Numbered from the stretch's first letter, positions 17,660-25,425 are shown. The stretch: 64,000 nt of DNA from JACVRW01 sp963825345 (GCA_963825345.1 CAWGSQ010000012.1:186001-250000); one strand, 5' to 3'. Translations and numbers: made by a program. The notes: generated by a model not told the origin, from the sequence alone.

Positions 17660-19362
17660 CCGCCAACCCCTACACACCACCGCCCCCAGTTCCCGGCTTC
17701 CTGGACTCGGACCATCCGACGCTGTTCCCGCGCCTCACGGCGGCTCAGATCGAACAGCTGGCGGAACGCGGCGAGACACTGTCGCTCTCCCCGGGAGAGG
17801 TGCTCTTCGAGCAGGGCCAGCGCGATACGCCCTTCTACGTCGTCCTGTCGGGGGCCATCGACGTCATCGACCGCCAACCCGATGGCGACCACTACTTCGC
17901 CCAATGCCAGCCGGGGACCTTCGCCGCCGACATCTCCATGTTCACCGGCGAGCCGACGCTCGCCCGCGGCGTAATCGCCGAGGAGAGCTCGATACTGGCC
18001 CTACCGCCCGATGCATTGCGCGCGCTGGTGGCCGGCTCCGCGGAGCTGGGCGACCTGCTCCTGCGCACGATGATCACGCGCCGTGAGTGGCTGATTGGCC
18101 AGCGCCTGGGCTACGAACGGCTGATCGGAAAACGATCGTCAGGCGATGCCTTCGCGATCCGGGAGTTCCTCGAGCGCAATCTGGTTCCGTTCAGCTGGCA
18201 CGACATCGACACCGACGACGAGAGCAAGGAGCTGCTCGAGCGGCTGGGAATCGGCGTCGACGAGTGCCCGGTACTCGTCCGCACCCACAACGTACTGCGA
18301 TCTCCGACGGTCACCGAAGTCGCCGACGAGCTCGGTCTGCGCGCCAAGGTCGATCAGAGAACCTTCGACGTGGTGGTGCTCGGAGCGGGCCCCGCCGGGC
18401 TGGCCACCGCGGTCTACGCCTCGTCGGAGGGCATTTCAACGCTGGTCATCGAGCGCTTCGCCCCGGGAGGCCAGGCGGGGACCAGCGCTCGGATCGAGAA
18501 CTACCTCGGCTTTCCGACCGGTCTGTCGGGGTCAGACCTGGCGCAGCGAGCGACGCTGCAGGCGTGGAAGTTCGGCGCCATCATCTCCAGCGCCCACGAC
18601 GGCTGCCGCTTCTCCATGTCCGAGAGCGACGGCCTGCGGCCGATGGTGCTCGCAGACGGTCAGCGGGTGCGTGCCCAGCTCGTCGTCCTCGCCGTCGGTG
18701 CCGACTATCGCCGCCTGCCGGCCGACGGAGCCGAGTCCTTCGAGGGCCGAGGTCTCTACTACGCGGCCACTCATATCGAGGCCCTCCAAGCCTCAGGCGA
18801 AGACGTTGTCGTGGTCGGCGGCGGCAACTCAGCCGGACAGGCCGTGGTCAACCTGGCTGGCTACGCGCGTCGGATCTACCTCGTCGTGCGGCGGCCGCCT
18901 GCCGCGACGATGTCCACCTACCTCATTGATCGCATCGAGGCCGCCGACAACGTCGAGATCTGGGAGGGATGTGAGGTGAAGGCCCTCCACGGCAGCGACG
19001 AGCTCGAGGCGGTCACGATCGGCTGCCGCGATCAGGCCGAGGATCGACTGGATGTCACGGGTGTGTTCGCCATGATCGGCGCCGCCCCACGGACCGATGA
19101 GTTCGACGACCTGGTCGGCCTCGACGACAAGGGATTCATCGTCACAGGCGAGGACGCCCGGCGTCACCAGAGCTTTGCAAAGCATCGAAACGGCAGCGAG
19201 CGCGAGCCTTTGCTGCTGGAGACCACTCGACCGGGTGTCTTCGCCATCGGGGACGTGCGAAGTGGCTCGACCAAGCGAGTGGCGTCGGCGGTCGGCGACG
19301 GCGCTCTCGTCGTTCGCTCGCTGCACGAGGCGCTGAATCGCCGACGTGCGACGGCGGGCTAG
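17656..19362 (+). CDS. FAD-dependent oxidoreductase with N-terminal cyclic-nucleotide-binding domain
   Basis: The frame encodes a cNMP-binding fold (about residues 20-140), a thioredoxin/glutaredoxin-like segment (about 165-230, REFLERNLVPFSWHDID) and a thioredoxin-reductase-like flavoprotein part. The FAD motif is VVLGAGPAGLATAVYAS near 240, APGGQAGTS and GFPTG follow, the NADPH motif is VVGGGNSAGQA, and the FAD C-terminal motif is GVFAIGDVRSGSTKR. The redox CxxC of true thioredoxin reductases is absent. No ATG, GTG or TTG opens the frame before GTG 17800, which would delete the first 48 residues including DHPTLFPRLTAAQIEQL, conserved in this family. I place the start at CTG 17656, which overlaps the upstream TGA. 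The start is inference. Confidence 0.8.
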   Translation: MTANPYTPPPPVPGFLDSDHPTLFPRLTAAQIEQLAERGETLSLSPGEVLFEQGQRDTPFYVVLSGAIDVIDRQPDGDHYFAQCQPGTFAADISMFTGEPTLARGVIAEESSILALPPDALRALVAGSAELGDLLLRTMITRREWLIGQRLGYERLIGKRSSGDAFAIREFLERNLVPFSWHDIDTDDESKELLERLGIGVDECPVLVRTHNVLRSPTVTEVADELGLRAKVDQRTFDVVVLGAGPAGLATAVYASSEGISTLVIERFAPGGQAGTSARIENYLGFPTGLSGSDLAQRATLQAWKFGAIISSAHDGCRFSMSESDGLRPMVLADGQRVRAQLVVLAVGADYRRLPADGAESFEGRGLYYAATHIEALQASGEDVVVVGGGNSAGQAVVNLAGYARRIYLVVRRPPAATMSTYLIDRIEAADNVEIWEGCEVKALHGSDELEAVTIGCRDQAEDRLDVTGVFAMIGAAPRTDEFDDLVGLDDKGFIVTGEDARRHQSFAKHRNGSEREPLLLETTRPGVFAIGDVRSGSTKRVASAVGDGALVVRSLHEALNRRRATAG

Positions 19363-20918
19363 CAGCCGGCGCAGCCGCCGGGAGCCATCACGACTCGCAT
19401 ACCGGTCTCGACGCAGCCGCCGCCGGGGACGACATCCGTAGGCAGTGGGACGGCTCGAGCGGGTGGGCCCTCGACTGGCTCGGCGGCGATCTCCGTGATG
19501 GGTTCGACCGCCGCCTCGGGCACGCTCGAGCGCAGAACGCTGAGCGCGACCGCGATCGCGACGAGCACCATGCCGGCGCCGATCAGGTACGCGAGGTGGA
19601 AGCCGGAGTTGAGTGCCTCGGCGGCCGACACGCCCTCGGCAAGCTGTGCCTCGGTGCGCTCGGTCGCGAAGGTGGCGAGCACCGCAAGACCGATCGCACC
19701 ACCCACCTGGACGCTGGTGTTGACGAGCCCCGACGCCACCCCCGAGTCGCTCGGCGTGGCACCGGACATCGCGAGGGTCATCAGCGAGGGGAAGCCGAGC
19801 CCGGCCCCGAGCCCGATCAGGATCATTGCGGGCAACAGATCGACCGCGTAGGTCGCGTCGACTGGGGTGCGAGCGAGCAGGAGCAGCCCGACGGCGACAA
19901 AGACCATCGCCGGAAGGAGCGTCGCTTGCGGGCCAAATCGCAGGCTGAGCTCTCCGGTGAAGCGGAAGGACATCGTTCCCATCACCACGGTCATCGGCAG
20001 GTAGGCGAGGCCGACCTCGAGCGCGCCGTAGCCGAGGATTCGCTGCATATAGAGCGCGCCGAGGAAGAACATCCCGAACATCCCGACGACCAGCAGGGCC
20101 TGGACCAGGTTCGCACCGGCGACGTTAGCCGAGCGGAACAGGCGCAGCGGCAGCAGAGGATTCGCCACCCGCGCCTGGCGGGCGAGGAACACCGCGATGA
20201 GCGCGACCGAGACCGCGCCGAGCGCGAGCGTCTGGCTGGATCCCCAGCCCTCCTCAGCGACCCCGAGGATTGTGTACACGCCGAGCATCAGACCACCCGT
20301 GAGCAGCGCGGCGCCGGGGAGGTCGGCCCCGGCCGTGAGACCGATCCCCTCCCGATCGGGCACGAGCCTGATCGCGAGAAACGCCGTGAAAATTCCGACC
20401 GGCACGTTCACGAAGAAGATCCAGTGCCAGTTGATCGTCTCCGTGAGCACCCCGCCCAGGAGCAGCCCGATCGAGCCACCGGCGACGGCGACGAAGGTAT
20501 AGACGCCGATCGCCTTCGCCTGTTCCCGGGGCTCCGGGAACATGGTCACGATCATCCCCAGGATCACCGCTGATGTCAGCGCGCCGCCAACTCCCTGGAC
20601 GAAGCGCGCTCCGATAAGGACACCCTGGCTCTGGGCCACGGCGCAGAGCAGCGACGCGCCGGTGAAGACGGCGAGACCGATGAGGAAGATGCGCCGCTGC
20701 CCGATCAAGTCCCCAATCCGCCCGGCGAGCAGCAGCAGGCCGCCGAACGCGACCAGGTACGCATTGACCACCCACGCGAGATCGTTCTGCGAGAAGCCGA
20801 GGTCGTCCTGGATCGTCGGCAGGGCGACGTTCACGATCGTCGCGTCGAGCACGATCATCAACATTCCGGCGCAGAGCACGTAAAGCGCCATCCACCGCTG
20901 CCCGTCCTCCCGCCCCAT
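19359..20918 (-). CDS. MFS drug exporter, DHA2 (14-helix) type
   Basis: From ATG 20918 the product is 519 residues with about 14 hydrophobic helices. Motif A-like GRIGDLIGQRRIF and motif C-like regions are present, with LDATIVNVALPTIQ in helix 1 as in EmrB/QacA proton antiporters. The C-terminal 70 residues are soluble and end in Cys/Gly-rich GGCAGC. An upstream extension of the frame overlaps the divergent SDR gene and is rejected. Its stop shares the palindrome CTAG with the stop of the converging flavoprotein gene. A TGTCACA box on this strand at 21007-21001 could serve its promoter. Confidence 0.9.
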   Translation of the reverse strand: MGREDGQRWMALYVLCAGMLMIVLDATIVNVALPTIQDDLGFSQNDLAWVVNAYLVAFGGLLLLAGRIGDLIGQRRIFLIGLAVFTGASLLCAVAQSQGVLIGARFVQGVGGALTSAVILGMIVTMFPEPREQAKAIGVYTFVAVAGGSIGLLLGGVLTETINWHWIFFVNVPVGIFTAFLAIRLVPDREGIGLTAGADLPGAALLTGGLMLGVYTILGVAEEGWGSSQTLALGAVSVALIAVFLARQARVANPLLPLRLFRSANVAGANLVQALLVVGMFGMFFLGALYMQRILGYGALEVGLAYLPMTVVMGTMSFRFTGELSLRFGPQATLLPAMVFVAVGLLLLARTPVDATYAVDLLPAMILIGLGAGLGFPSLMTLAMSGATPSDSGVASGLVNTSVQVGGAIGLAVLATFATERTEAQLAEGVSAAEALNSGFHLAYLIGAGMVLVAIAVALSVLRSSVPEAAVEPITEIAAEPVEGPPARAVPLPTDVVPGGGCVETGMRVVMAPGGCAGC

Positions 20919-20945
20919 GCCGCTGATTGTACGAGGCTCGTTCAC

Positions 20946-20972
20946 TGTCACATCCCTTGGTCGTGAGGGGTC
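20946..20972 (+). promoter_or_regulatory. Candidate ECF41 sigma-factor promoter for the NmrA-like SDR gene
   Basis: TGTCACA at 20946-20952, 16 nt, then GGTC at 20969-20972. This fits the ECF41 promoter pattern I recall (TGTCACA-N16-CGTC) with one mismatch in the -10. Ten bases TGTCACATCC and the following GGTCG and GAGG blocks match the site at 61819 in the same register. The gene starts 48 bp downstream. Confidence 0.65.
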
Positions 20973-20980
20973 AAGGAGGT

Positions 20981-21007
20981 GAACCATGAAACGCGATGGA
21001 TGTGACA
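20981..21007 (-). promoter_or_regulatory. Opposed TGTCACATCC box, possible weak promoter toward the MFS gene
   Basis: The reverse strand reads TGTCACATCC from 21007 to 20998, an exact inverted copy of the box at 20946. At the N16 spacing the -10 position reads GTTC, a poor match to CGTC. It also overlaps the ribosome-site region of the SDR gene. Confidence 0.35.
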
Positions 21008-21020
21008 GGAGGAACCACCA

Positions 21021-21764
21021 ATGACGAAGATTGCCGTGACGGGAGCGACCGGACGTCTTGGGCGCCCGCTGGTCGACACCATCGAGGCGCAGGGCAACGA
21101 GGTCGTCCCGATCGCCCGTTCGAGGGGCGTGGACGTGATCACCGGCGAGGGCCTTGCCGAGGCGCTCGCCGGGGTGGACGCGATCGTCGACGCGGCGACC
21201 GGCCCGTCGCCCGACGAGCAAGAGGCGACGAACTTCTTCACGACGGCCACGCGCAACCTGCACGAGGCCGGCGCCGAAGCCGGCGTGAAGCGGATCGTGC
21301 TCGTGTCGATCATCGGCATCGACAAGTTCAAGACGGGATACAACGCGGCCAAGCTCGCCCAGGAGCAGGCGGCGCTTGAGGGCCCGATCCCGACGCGCAT
21401 CCTGCGGGCGACGCAGTTCCACGAGTTCGTGGAGCAGCTGCTCGACTGGGGGCGAAAGGGGGACGTGGCCTACGTTGCGGCGATGCAGACTCAGGTGGTA
21501 GCCGCCCGCACAGTGGCGGAGGAGCTGGCCGAGCTTGTGCTGGACTCGGCACCGACCGGGCCGACCCTCGAGATCGCCGGGCCGCGCGCTGAGCGGCTGG
21601 CCGACCTGGCGCGGCTCGTCGTGGCGAACAACGGTGAGTCGCTGCAGGTCGTCGAGACGAACGAGTTCTTCCCGGAGGGCGAGCTCTACGACTCAGGCGC
21701 CGCGCTGCCCGGCCCGAACGCCAAGCTGGCCGGCCCGACGTTCGAGGACTGGCTGAAGGGCTAG
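21021..21764 (+). CDS. NmrA-like NAD(P)-binding SDR protein
   Basis: A 247-residue atypical SDR with the N-terminal nucleotide motif AVTGATGRLGRPL. The second half has the NmrA/HSCARG-like layout (FHEFVEQLLDWGRKGDV, then a substrate-side LEIAGPRAERLADLARLV). The classical catalytic YxxxK is not obvious, as in other NmrA-like proteins that act as NADPH sensors or reductases. A strong AGGAGG ribosome site precedes the ATG. The ECF41-type promoter upstream makes it a likely target of the sigma factor encoded at 60936-61817, because ECF41 targets are typically carboxymuconolactone decarboxylases, oxidoreductases or epimerases. Confidence 0.88.
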   Translation: MTKIAVTGATGRLGRPLVDTIEAQGNEVVPIARSRGVDVITGEGLAEALAGVDAIVDAATGPSPDEQEATNFFTTATRNLHEAGAEAGVKRIVLVSIIGIDKFKTGYNAAKLAQEQAALEGPIPTRILRATQFHEFVEQLLDWGRKGDVAYVAAMQTQVVAARTVAEELAELVLDSAPTGPTLEIAGPRAERLADLARLVVANNGESLQVVETNEFFPEGELYDSGAALPGPNAKLAGPTFEDWLKG

Positions 21765-21793
21765 CTCGGGCCGCAGTCCATAGCATCGCGTCG

Positions 21794-22579
21794 GTGTCCG
21801 CGCCGAACAGCCTGGACTTCTACGACGCCGAGCTGCGCGCTCACCACGAGCACCTTCGTGCCGCCTACGGGATCAGCCCCGGTGACGAGGTGGTGGACAT
21901 CGGCTGCGGAACCGGCCTGACAACTCGCGAGGCCGCACGAGCCGCGGCGCCTGGCCGCGTTGTCGGCGTCGACGTGTCCGAGCGCATGCTTGAGCGCGCG
22001 CGTGAGCTCACGGCGGCGGAACGGCTCGACAACCTCCGGTACGAGCTGGGCGACGCCCAGGAGCATCGCTTCGACCCCGCCGGCTTCGACGTGGCGATCA
22101 GCCGCTTCGGGACGATGTTTTTCTCCGATCCGGCCGCCGCGTTCGCCAACATCGCCGCCGCGCTGCGACCCGAGGGGCGCCTGGTGCTGCTCGTCTGGCA
22201 GCGTCGTGAGCACAACGAATGGGTGCTGGCGATCGACGCCGCGCTCGGCGACGCGGCGCAGCCACCCCAGCCCGGCGCGGACGCCTTCTCGCTCGGCGAT
22301 GCCGAAGCCACCGCGCGCATCCTCGAGGGCGCCGGCTTCGAAGGCATGCGCTTCGAGGACGTCCACGAGCCGGTCCTCTACGGACACGACCTCGACACCG
22401 CGCTCGGGTTCGTCCGGGGGTTTCAGGACACGAGCGCGGCCCTCGGGAGCCTGAGCGACGCCGAAGCGGCTCGCGCCGTCGAGCGCCTGCGCGAGACCCT
22501 CGCGGCGCACCACAGCGACGAGCAAGGGGTGGCCCTCGATTCGCGCTCTTGGTTGATCACCGCCCGGCGACGCCGCTGA
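21794..22579 (+). CDS. Class I SAM-dependent methyltransferase
   Basis: A 261-residue Rossmann methyltransferase from GTG 21794. Motif I is VDIGCGTGLTTREAA near residue 36, an acidic residue ends strand 2 (VGVDVSERML), and motif IV-like GFDVAISRFGTMFF is near 98, followed by LRPEGRLVLLVW. It starts 29 bp after the SDR gene on the same strand and may share its transcript. Methyl acceptor unknown; the fold resembles UbiE/small-molecule enzymes. Confidence 0.88.
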   Translation: MSAPNSLDFYDAELRAHHEHLRAAYGISPGDEVVDIGCGTGLTTREAARAAAPGRVVGVDVSERMLERARELTAAERLDNLRYELGDAQEHRFDPAGFDVAISRFGTMFFSDPAAAFANIAAALRPEGRLVLLVWQRREHNEWVLAIDAALGDAAQPPQPGADAFSLGDAEATARILEGAGFEGMRFEDVHEPVLYGHDLDTALGFVRGFQDTSAALGSLSDAEAARAVERLRETLAAHHSDEQGVALDSRSWLITARRRR

Positions 22580-22593
22580 GGCGTTGACGCGCT

Positions 22594-22719
22594 CTATCGG
22601 TCCTCTCTACGCCGCTCCCGGATCTGCGTCACCGCGAGCCAGATCAGGAACGCGACCACGGGCAGGAAGTATGCGACCGATGTGAGCCAGTGGCCGGCGT
22701 GCGCGATCTGGAAGGTCAT
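22594..22719 (-). CDS. Small single-pass membrane protein (41 aa)
   Basis: ATG 22719 to TAG 22594 encodes 41 residues: a short N-terminal segment MTFQIAHAGHW, one hydrophobic helix (about residues 12-31) and a strongly basic/acidic tail QIRERRREDR. The ATG sits inside ATGACC next to a copy of the 3' end of the 456-residue membrane-protein gene, suggesting it once overlapped that gene by ATGA. It is now separated from it by mscL. Function unknown; the context suggests an accessory subunit of the neighbouring membrane protein. Confidence 0.6.
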   Translation of the reverse strand: MTFQIAHAGHWLTSVAYFLPVVAFLIWLAVTQIRERRREDR

Positions 22720-22743
22720 GCGTTCGCTGACGACAGTAGCTGC
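22713..22743. repeat. Left copy of 31-bp direct repeat flanking mscL
   Basis: It matches 23195-23225 at 26 of 31 positions, with a perfect 15-bp core GTTCGCTGACGACAG at 22722-22736. On the minus strand it reads as LLSSANA-stop in the frame of the 456-residue protein's C-terminus, with the 41-aa gene's ATG embedded. Confidence 0.8.
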
Positions 22744-22809
22744 GCGTGACCTCGGAGTAGCTTCCGGACTCGCAGCATGCAGTCATCCCGACCCAATGAG
22801 GGGCCCGTC

Positions 22810-23196
22810 ATGATCAGAGAGTTCAAGGAGTTCGCGCTCAAGGGCAACCTGCTCGAGCTGGCTGTCGCGTTCGTGCTCGGCGTTGCGTTCGCCGCGGTGG
22901 TCACGTCGCTGGTCGAGGACGTGATCATGAGTCTCGTTGCGGCCGTGGTCGGAAAGCCCGACTTCTCGGATCTCACGTTCTCGATCGGGGACGGAGTGGT
23001 TCGGTACGGCAGCTTCCTGACCGCACTCGTCACGTTCCTGATCATTGCGTTCGTCCTGTTCCTGATCGTCAAGGGGGCGCAGAAGCTGATGCCCGCGAAG
23101 GTGACCGAGCGAGACTGCCCGCACTGTCTCTCCTCGATTCCCATTCGGGCCGGCACGTGCGCCTTCTGCACGAAGGGCGTGCAGCCCGCGACGTAG
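22810..23196 (+). CDS. mscL: Large-conductance mechanosensitive channel MscL
   Basis: From ATG 22810 (GAGGGG site upstream) the product is 128 residues; an in-frame ATG at 22777 adds 11 residues. It has the MscL layout: an amphipathic N-terminal FKEFALKGN, TM1 (LLELAVAFVLGVAFAAVVTSL), a periplasmic loop, and TM2 (TALVTFLIIAFVLFLIV). The homopentamer opens under membrane tension to release solutes in hypo-osmotic shock. The C-terminus ends in CPHC-x10-CAFC, a zinc-ribbon-like pair in place of the usual charged helix. The gene lies in reverse orientation inside a minus-strand operon and is bracketed by a direct repeat, suggesting insertion. Confidence 0.93.
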   Translation: MIREFKEFALKGNLLELAVAFVLGVAFAAVVTSLVEDVIMSLVAAVVGKPDFSDLTFSIGDGVVRYGSFLTALVTFLIIAFVLFLIVKGAQKLMPAKVTERDCPHCLSSIPIRAGTCAFCTKGVQPAT

Positions 23197-23225
23197 GTCA
23201 GGAGTTCGCTGACGACAGCAGCCAC
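23195..23225. repeat. Right copy of 31-bp direct repeat flanking mscL
   Basis: Pairs with 22713-22743; the 15-bp perfect core is at 23204-23218. On the minus strand this copy is the native 3' end of the membrane-protein gene, reading LLSSANS-stop. Confidence 0.8.
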
Positions 23226-24568
23226 AGGGCGAGGCTCGTGAAGCCGACCATCACCCCGAGCATCCAGTACTGCGAGCGCACGGCCTTCCTGTTGTCCTCG
23301 TAGATGGCGAGCGCGCGGTCGTGGGCCAGCATCAGCGCGGCCACGTGCCCGGCCACCACAAAGGCCACCTGCCAGTACCAGGTCGCGTTCGCGCCGATCA
23401 GCGTGTAGTCGATCTGGGTGTCGGCCGTGCCGAAGATGTCCGACCCCTTGCCCAGTGGGTCCGAGATCAGGTAGACGATGCCCTGGCCCTGGAAGAGCAG
23501 CAGCGTGAAGTAGTGCGCGGCCACGTAGGCGAGGGCGATCGGCACGAGCGAGTGCGCGAACTCGTTGGCCAGCCGACGGGCGCTGAAGCCGCCGCCCACG
23601 CTCCTCGCCCCAAGCACTCCCAGCCAGTAGAAGCCCGCCACGAACAGCACCGCTCCGATCAGGCCGAGCATGAAGGTGGCCTCGAGCGCGTGCTGCGGCG
23701 TGAGACCGCGGTCCTGGAAGAACTCGGCGATGTCCGGGGAGATGCTGTTCCAGGGCCGTTTTCCGGAGAAGCCGTCGAACGAGACCGAGCCGATCATCAC
23801 CGCCATCAGCGCCACCGTCCCGGGCAGTTGCTCGAGCCGCGGCAGCCCGGAGAGCGGCCTGCGTAGACCCACCTCGCCCTCGCGCGTCTCGACCGCCGAC
23901 AGGCGCGAGAACAGGTTGAAGTAGACCGAGAAGGCCTCGCCGCGGTCGATCCAGCGGTCGACGCCGTAGAGCGCCATACCGATGAACGTGACCGCGGAGT
24001 AGGCGAGCGCCGCGACGGCCAGGCTGTCCGGCTTGTCGCCGTTCGAGGCGATCAGCTCCATCGTCGCGAACGCGAATATGCCCACGGCCGCGGGCCAGCG
24101 GCCCAGCCACGCCGGGTACTCGAGCGGCGCGGGCAGCTCGGTACGGGCCGCCGTGCGCGCCACCCACGCCGCCGCCCTGCCGATTGCGCGCCACGGGTTG
24201 AACGCCCGGAACACATCTCCGAAGAGGACGCTCAGTGGCACCAGCGCGAGCCAGAAGATCACGTAGATGAAGATCGGCGCGAAGTTCGCCGTGGTGCTCT
24301 CAGTGCCGCGCAGGCCCGCATAGACGGTGAGCCCGAACAGGAAGATCCCGATCGCTCCGCAAACGATCTCCACGGGGCGGCTCGCGAGCACGCGGCCGAT
24401 CCCGCCCGGCAGCGGGCGCCAGGTGGGCTTCTGCAGACGCGGCTCCGGCCACAGGACCGCGAGCGCGACGAACGAGACGACCAGCACCATCGCCGCCGCC
24501 CACCCGAACAGCCACTCGGGAATGGGCAGGTCCGACCGTACGGAGATCCCGTGCCCGATCAGGAACAC
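23198..24568 (-). CDS. Polytopic membrane protein of unknown function (456 aa)
   Basis: GTG 24568 to TGA 23198 encodes about 11 hydrophobic helices. The N-terminus GHGISVRSDLPIPEWLFGW is distinctive, as is FGDVFRAFNPWRAIGR between helices. I have a weak recollection that relatives are sometimes labelled fenitrothion hydrolase; nothing here supports that activity. It starts 7 bp after the cupredoxin-fold gene, so the two form an operon. Histidines in helix-proximal positions (AHYFTLLLF, GHVAALMLAHDRALA) could bind metal or haem, but this is inference. The 3' end is duplicated on the other side of mscL. Confidence 0.75.
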   Translation of the reverse strand: MFLIGHGISVRSDLPIPEWLFGWAAAMVLVVSFVALAVLWPEPRLQKPTWRPLPGGIGRVLASRPVEIVCGAIGIFLFGLTVYAGLRGTESTTANFAPIFIYVIFWLALVPLSVLFGDVFRAFNPWRAIGRAAAWVARTAARTELPAPLEYPAWLGRWPAAVGIFAFATMELIASNGDKPDSLAVAALAYSAVTFIGMALYGVDRWIDRGEAFSVYFNLFSRLSAVETREGEVGLRRPLSGLPRLEQLPGTVALMAVMIGSVSFDGFSGKRPWNSISPDIAEFFQDRGLTPQHALEATFMLGLIGAVLFVAGFYWLGVLGARSVGGGFSARRLANEFAHSLVPIALAYVAAHYFTLLLFQGQGIVYLISDPLGKGSDIFGTADTQIDYTLIGANATWYWQVAFVVAGHVAALMLAHDRALAIYEDNRKAVRSQYWMLGVMVGFTSLALWLLSSANS

Positions 24569-24575
24569 GGGCGCC

Positions 24576-25058
24576 TCACTTCGGTTCGACTATGAGCGTT
24601 CCCAGCAGCGGGTCGCGGCCGGCATCTTCGGCCACGTGGCTCTCGATCTCGAACTCGCCTTCGAGATTGGCCTTGAACCTGAAGGTCGCGGGCTTCCCCG
24701 GCTCGACCTTCTTCTCGATGTCGTAGCCGTGCAGGTGGATGTCGTCGGGCGTGTCCGCGCTCACCACGATCACAACGGTGTCGCCGTTCTTCGCGTTGAT
24801 CTCGGCGGGTCCGCCTGCCACCTCGCCGCCACGGATGTCGATCCTCGTGGTCTCGGGCTTCGGAGGCGCGGGCGCCTCGGTCTGCGTTTCGGTGGTGTCG
24901 GTGCCTTCGGTCGTTTCGGTGCTCTCGGTGCTGGTCGTTGGGGTCGTCTGCGACGCCGTATCGCCCTCGTCGTCCCCTCCCGGGTTTGCGATCACGAAGG
25001 CGAGCACGGCCACCAGAACGGCCGCAACGATCAGCCCGATGCGCTGATTCCTCGACAT
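24576..25058 (-). CDS. Membrane-anchored cupredoxin-fold protein
   Basis: From ATG 25058 the product is 160 residues: one N-terminal hydrophobic helix (about residues 7-25), a Thr/Glu/Pro-rich linker of about 50 residues, then a beta-sandwich domain of about 90 residues. The domain has DDIHLHGYDIEKKVEPG and a C-terminal FEIESHVAEDAGRDPLLGTLIVEP. These resemble cupredoxin-like domains, with His residues at the first and last ligand regions. The usual Cys ligand loop is absent, so type-1 copper binding is doubtful. It is the first gene of the leftward unit, divergent by 41 bp from the plus-strand arm. Confidence 0.78.
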   Translation of the reverse strand: MSRNQRIGLIVAAVLVAVLAFVIANPGGDDEGDTASQTTPTTSTESTETTEGTDTTETQTEAPAPPKPETTRIDIRGGEVAGGPAEINAKNGDTVVIVVSADTPDDIHLHGYDIEKKVEPGKPATFRFKANLEGEFEIESHVAEDAGRDPLLGTLIVEPK

Positions 25059-25099
25059 GCGGCGGCGTAGTATGGCAACGCTGTATATGGTGAGCCGGG

Positions 25100-25423
25100 A
25101 TGCCCGCACGGGACCTGCGCCTCCTCCTCATCGCAGCAGCGGTCACCTCCGTGGCGCTGCTGCTGGCGGCACTCGCGGGGCAGATGGAGTTGGTGGCGTA
25201 CGCCGCGCCGCTGTGCGTCGTGGCCGTGCCGCTGCTCGCCGGACGTTACGTCGGTGAGGACACGCTCGAGCGACTCCGCGAGGGCACCGATCCCGAGATC
25301 CGTTACACGCGGGCCCCGCTGCTGCCGGGCGTACGCCCCTCGAAGTCAGCGCTCCCGCGCGGCGGGCGTCTGATCGCGCAGGCGCTCGCCGAGCGCGCAC
25401 CGCCGGCCCTGGCACTGACCTAG
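25100..25423 (+). CDS. Small membrane protein (107 aa)
   Basis: Two adjacent hydrophobic helices at residues 7-25 and 30-48 are followed by a basic soluble tail of about 55 residues containing Pro/Arg-rich segments. It starts at ATG 25100, 41 bp from the divergent cupredoxin gene. I do not recognise the family. It is the first gene of the rightward copC/copD/ycnI arm. Confidence 0.6.
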   Translation: MPARDLRLLLIAAAVTSVALLLAALAGQMELVAYAAPLCVVAVPLLAGRYVGEDTLERLREGTDPEIRYTRAPLLPGVRPSKSALPRGGRLIAQALAERAPPALALT

Positions 25424-25425
25424 CC

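Noticed and set aside
20919..21422. N-terminal extension of the MFS gene
   Set aside because: It runs through the SDR gene and lacks transporter similarity; ATG 20918 begins the first transporter segment.
22716..24194. Minus-strand open frame of 492 codons
   Set aside because: It is out of frame with the membrane protein and antisense to mscL; it ends in LLSSANA only because of the direct repeat.
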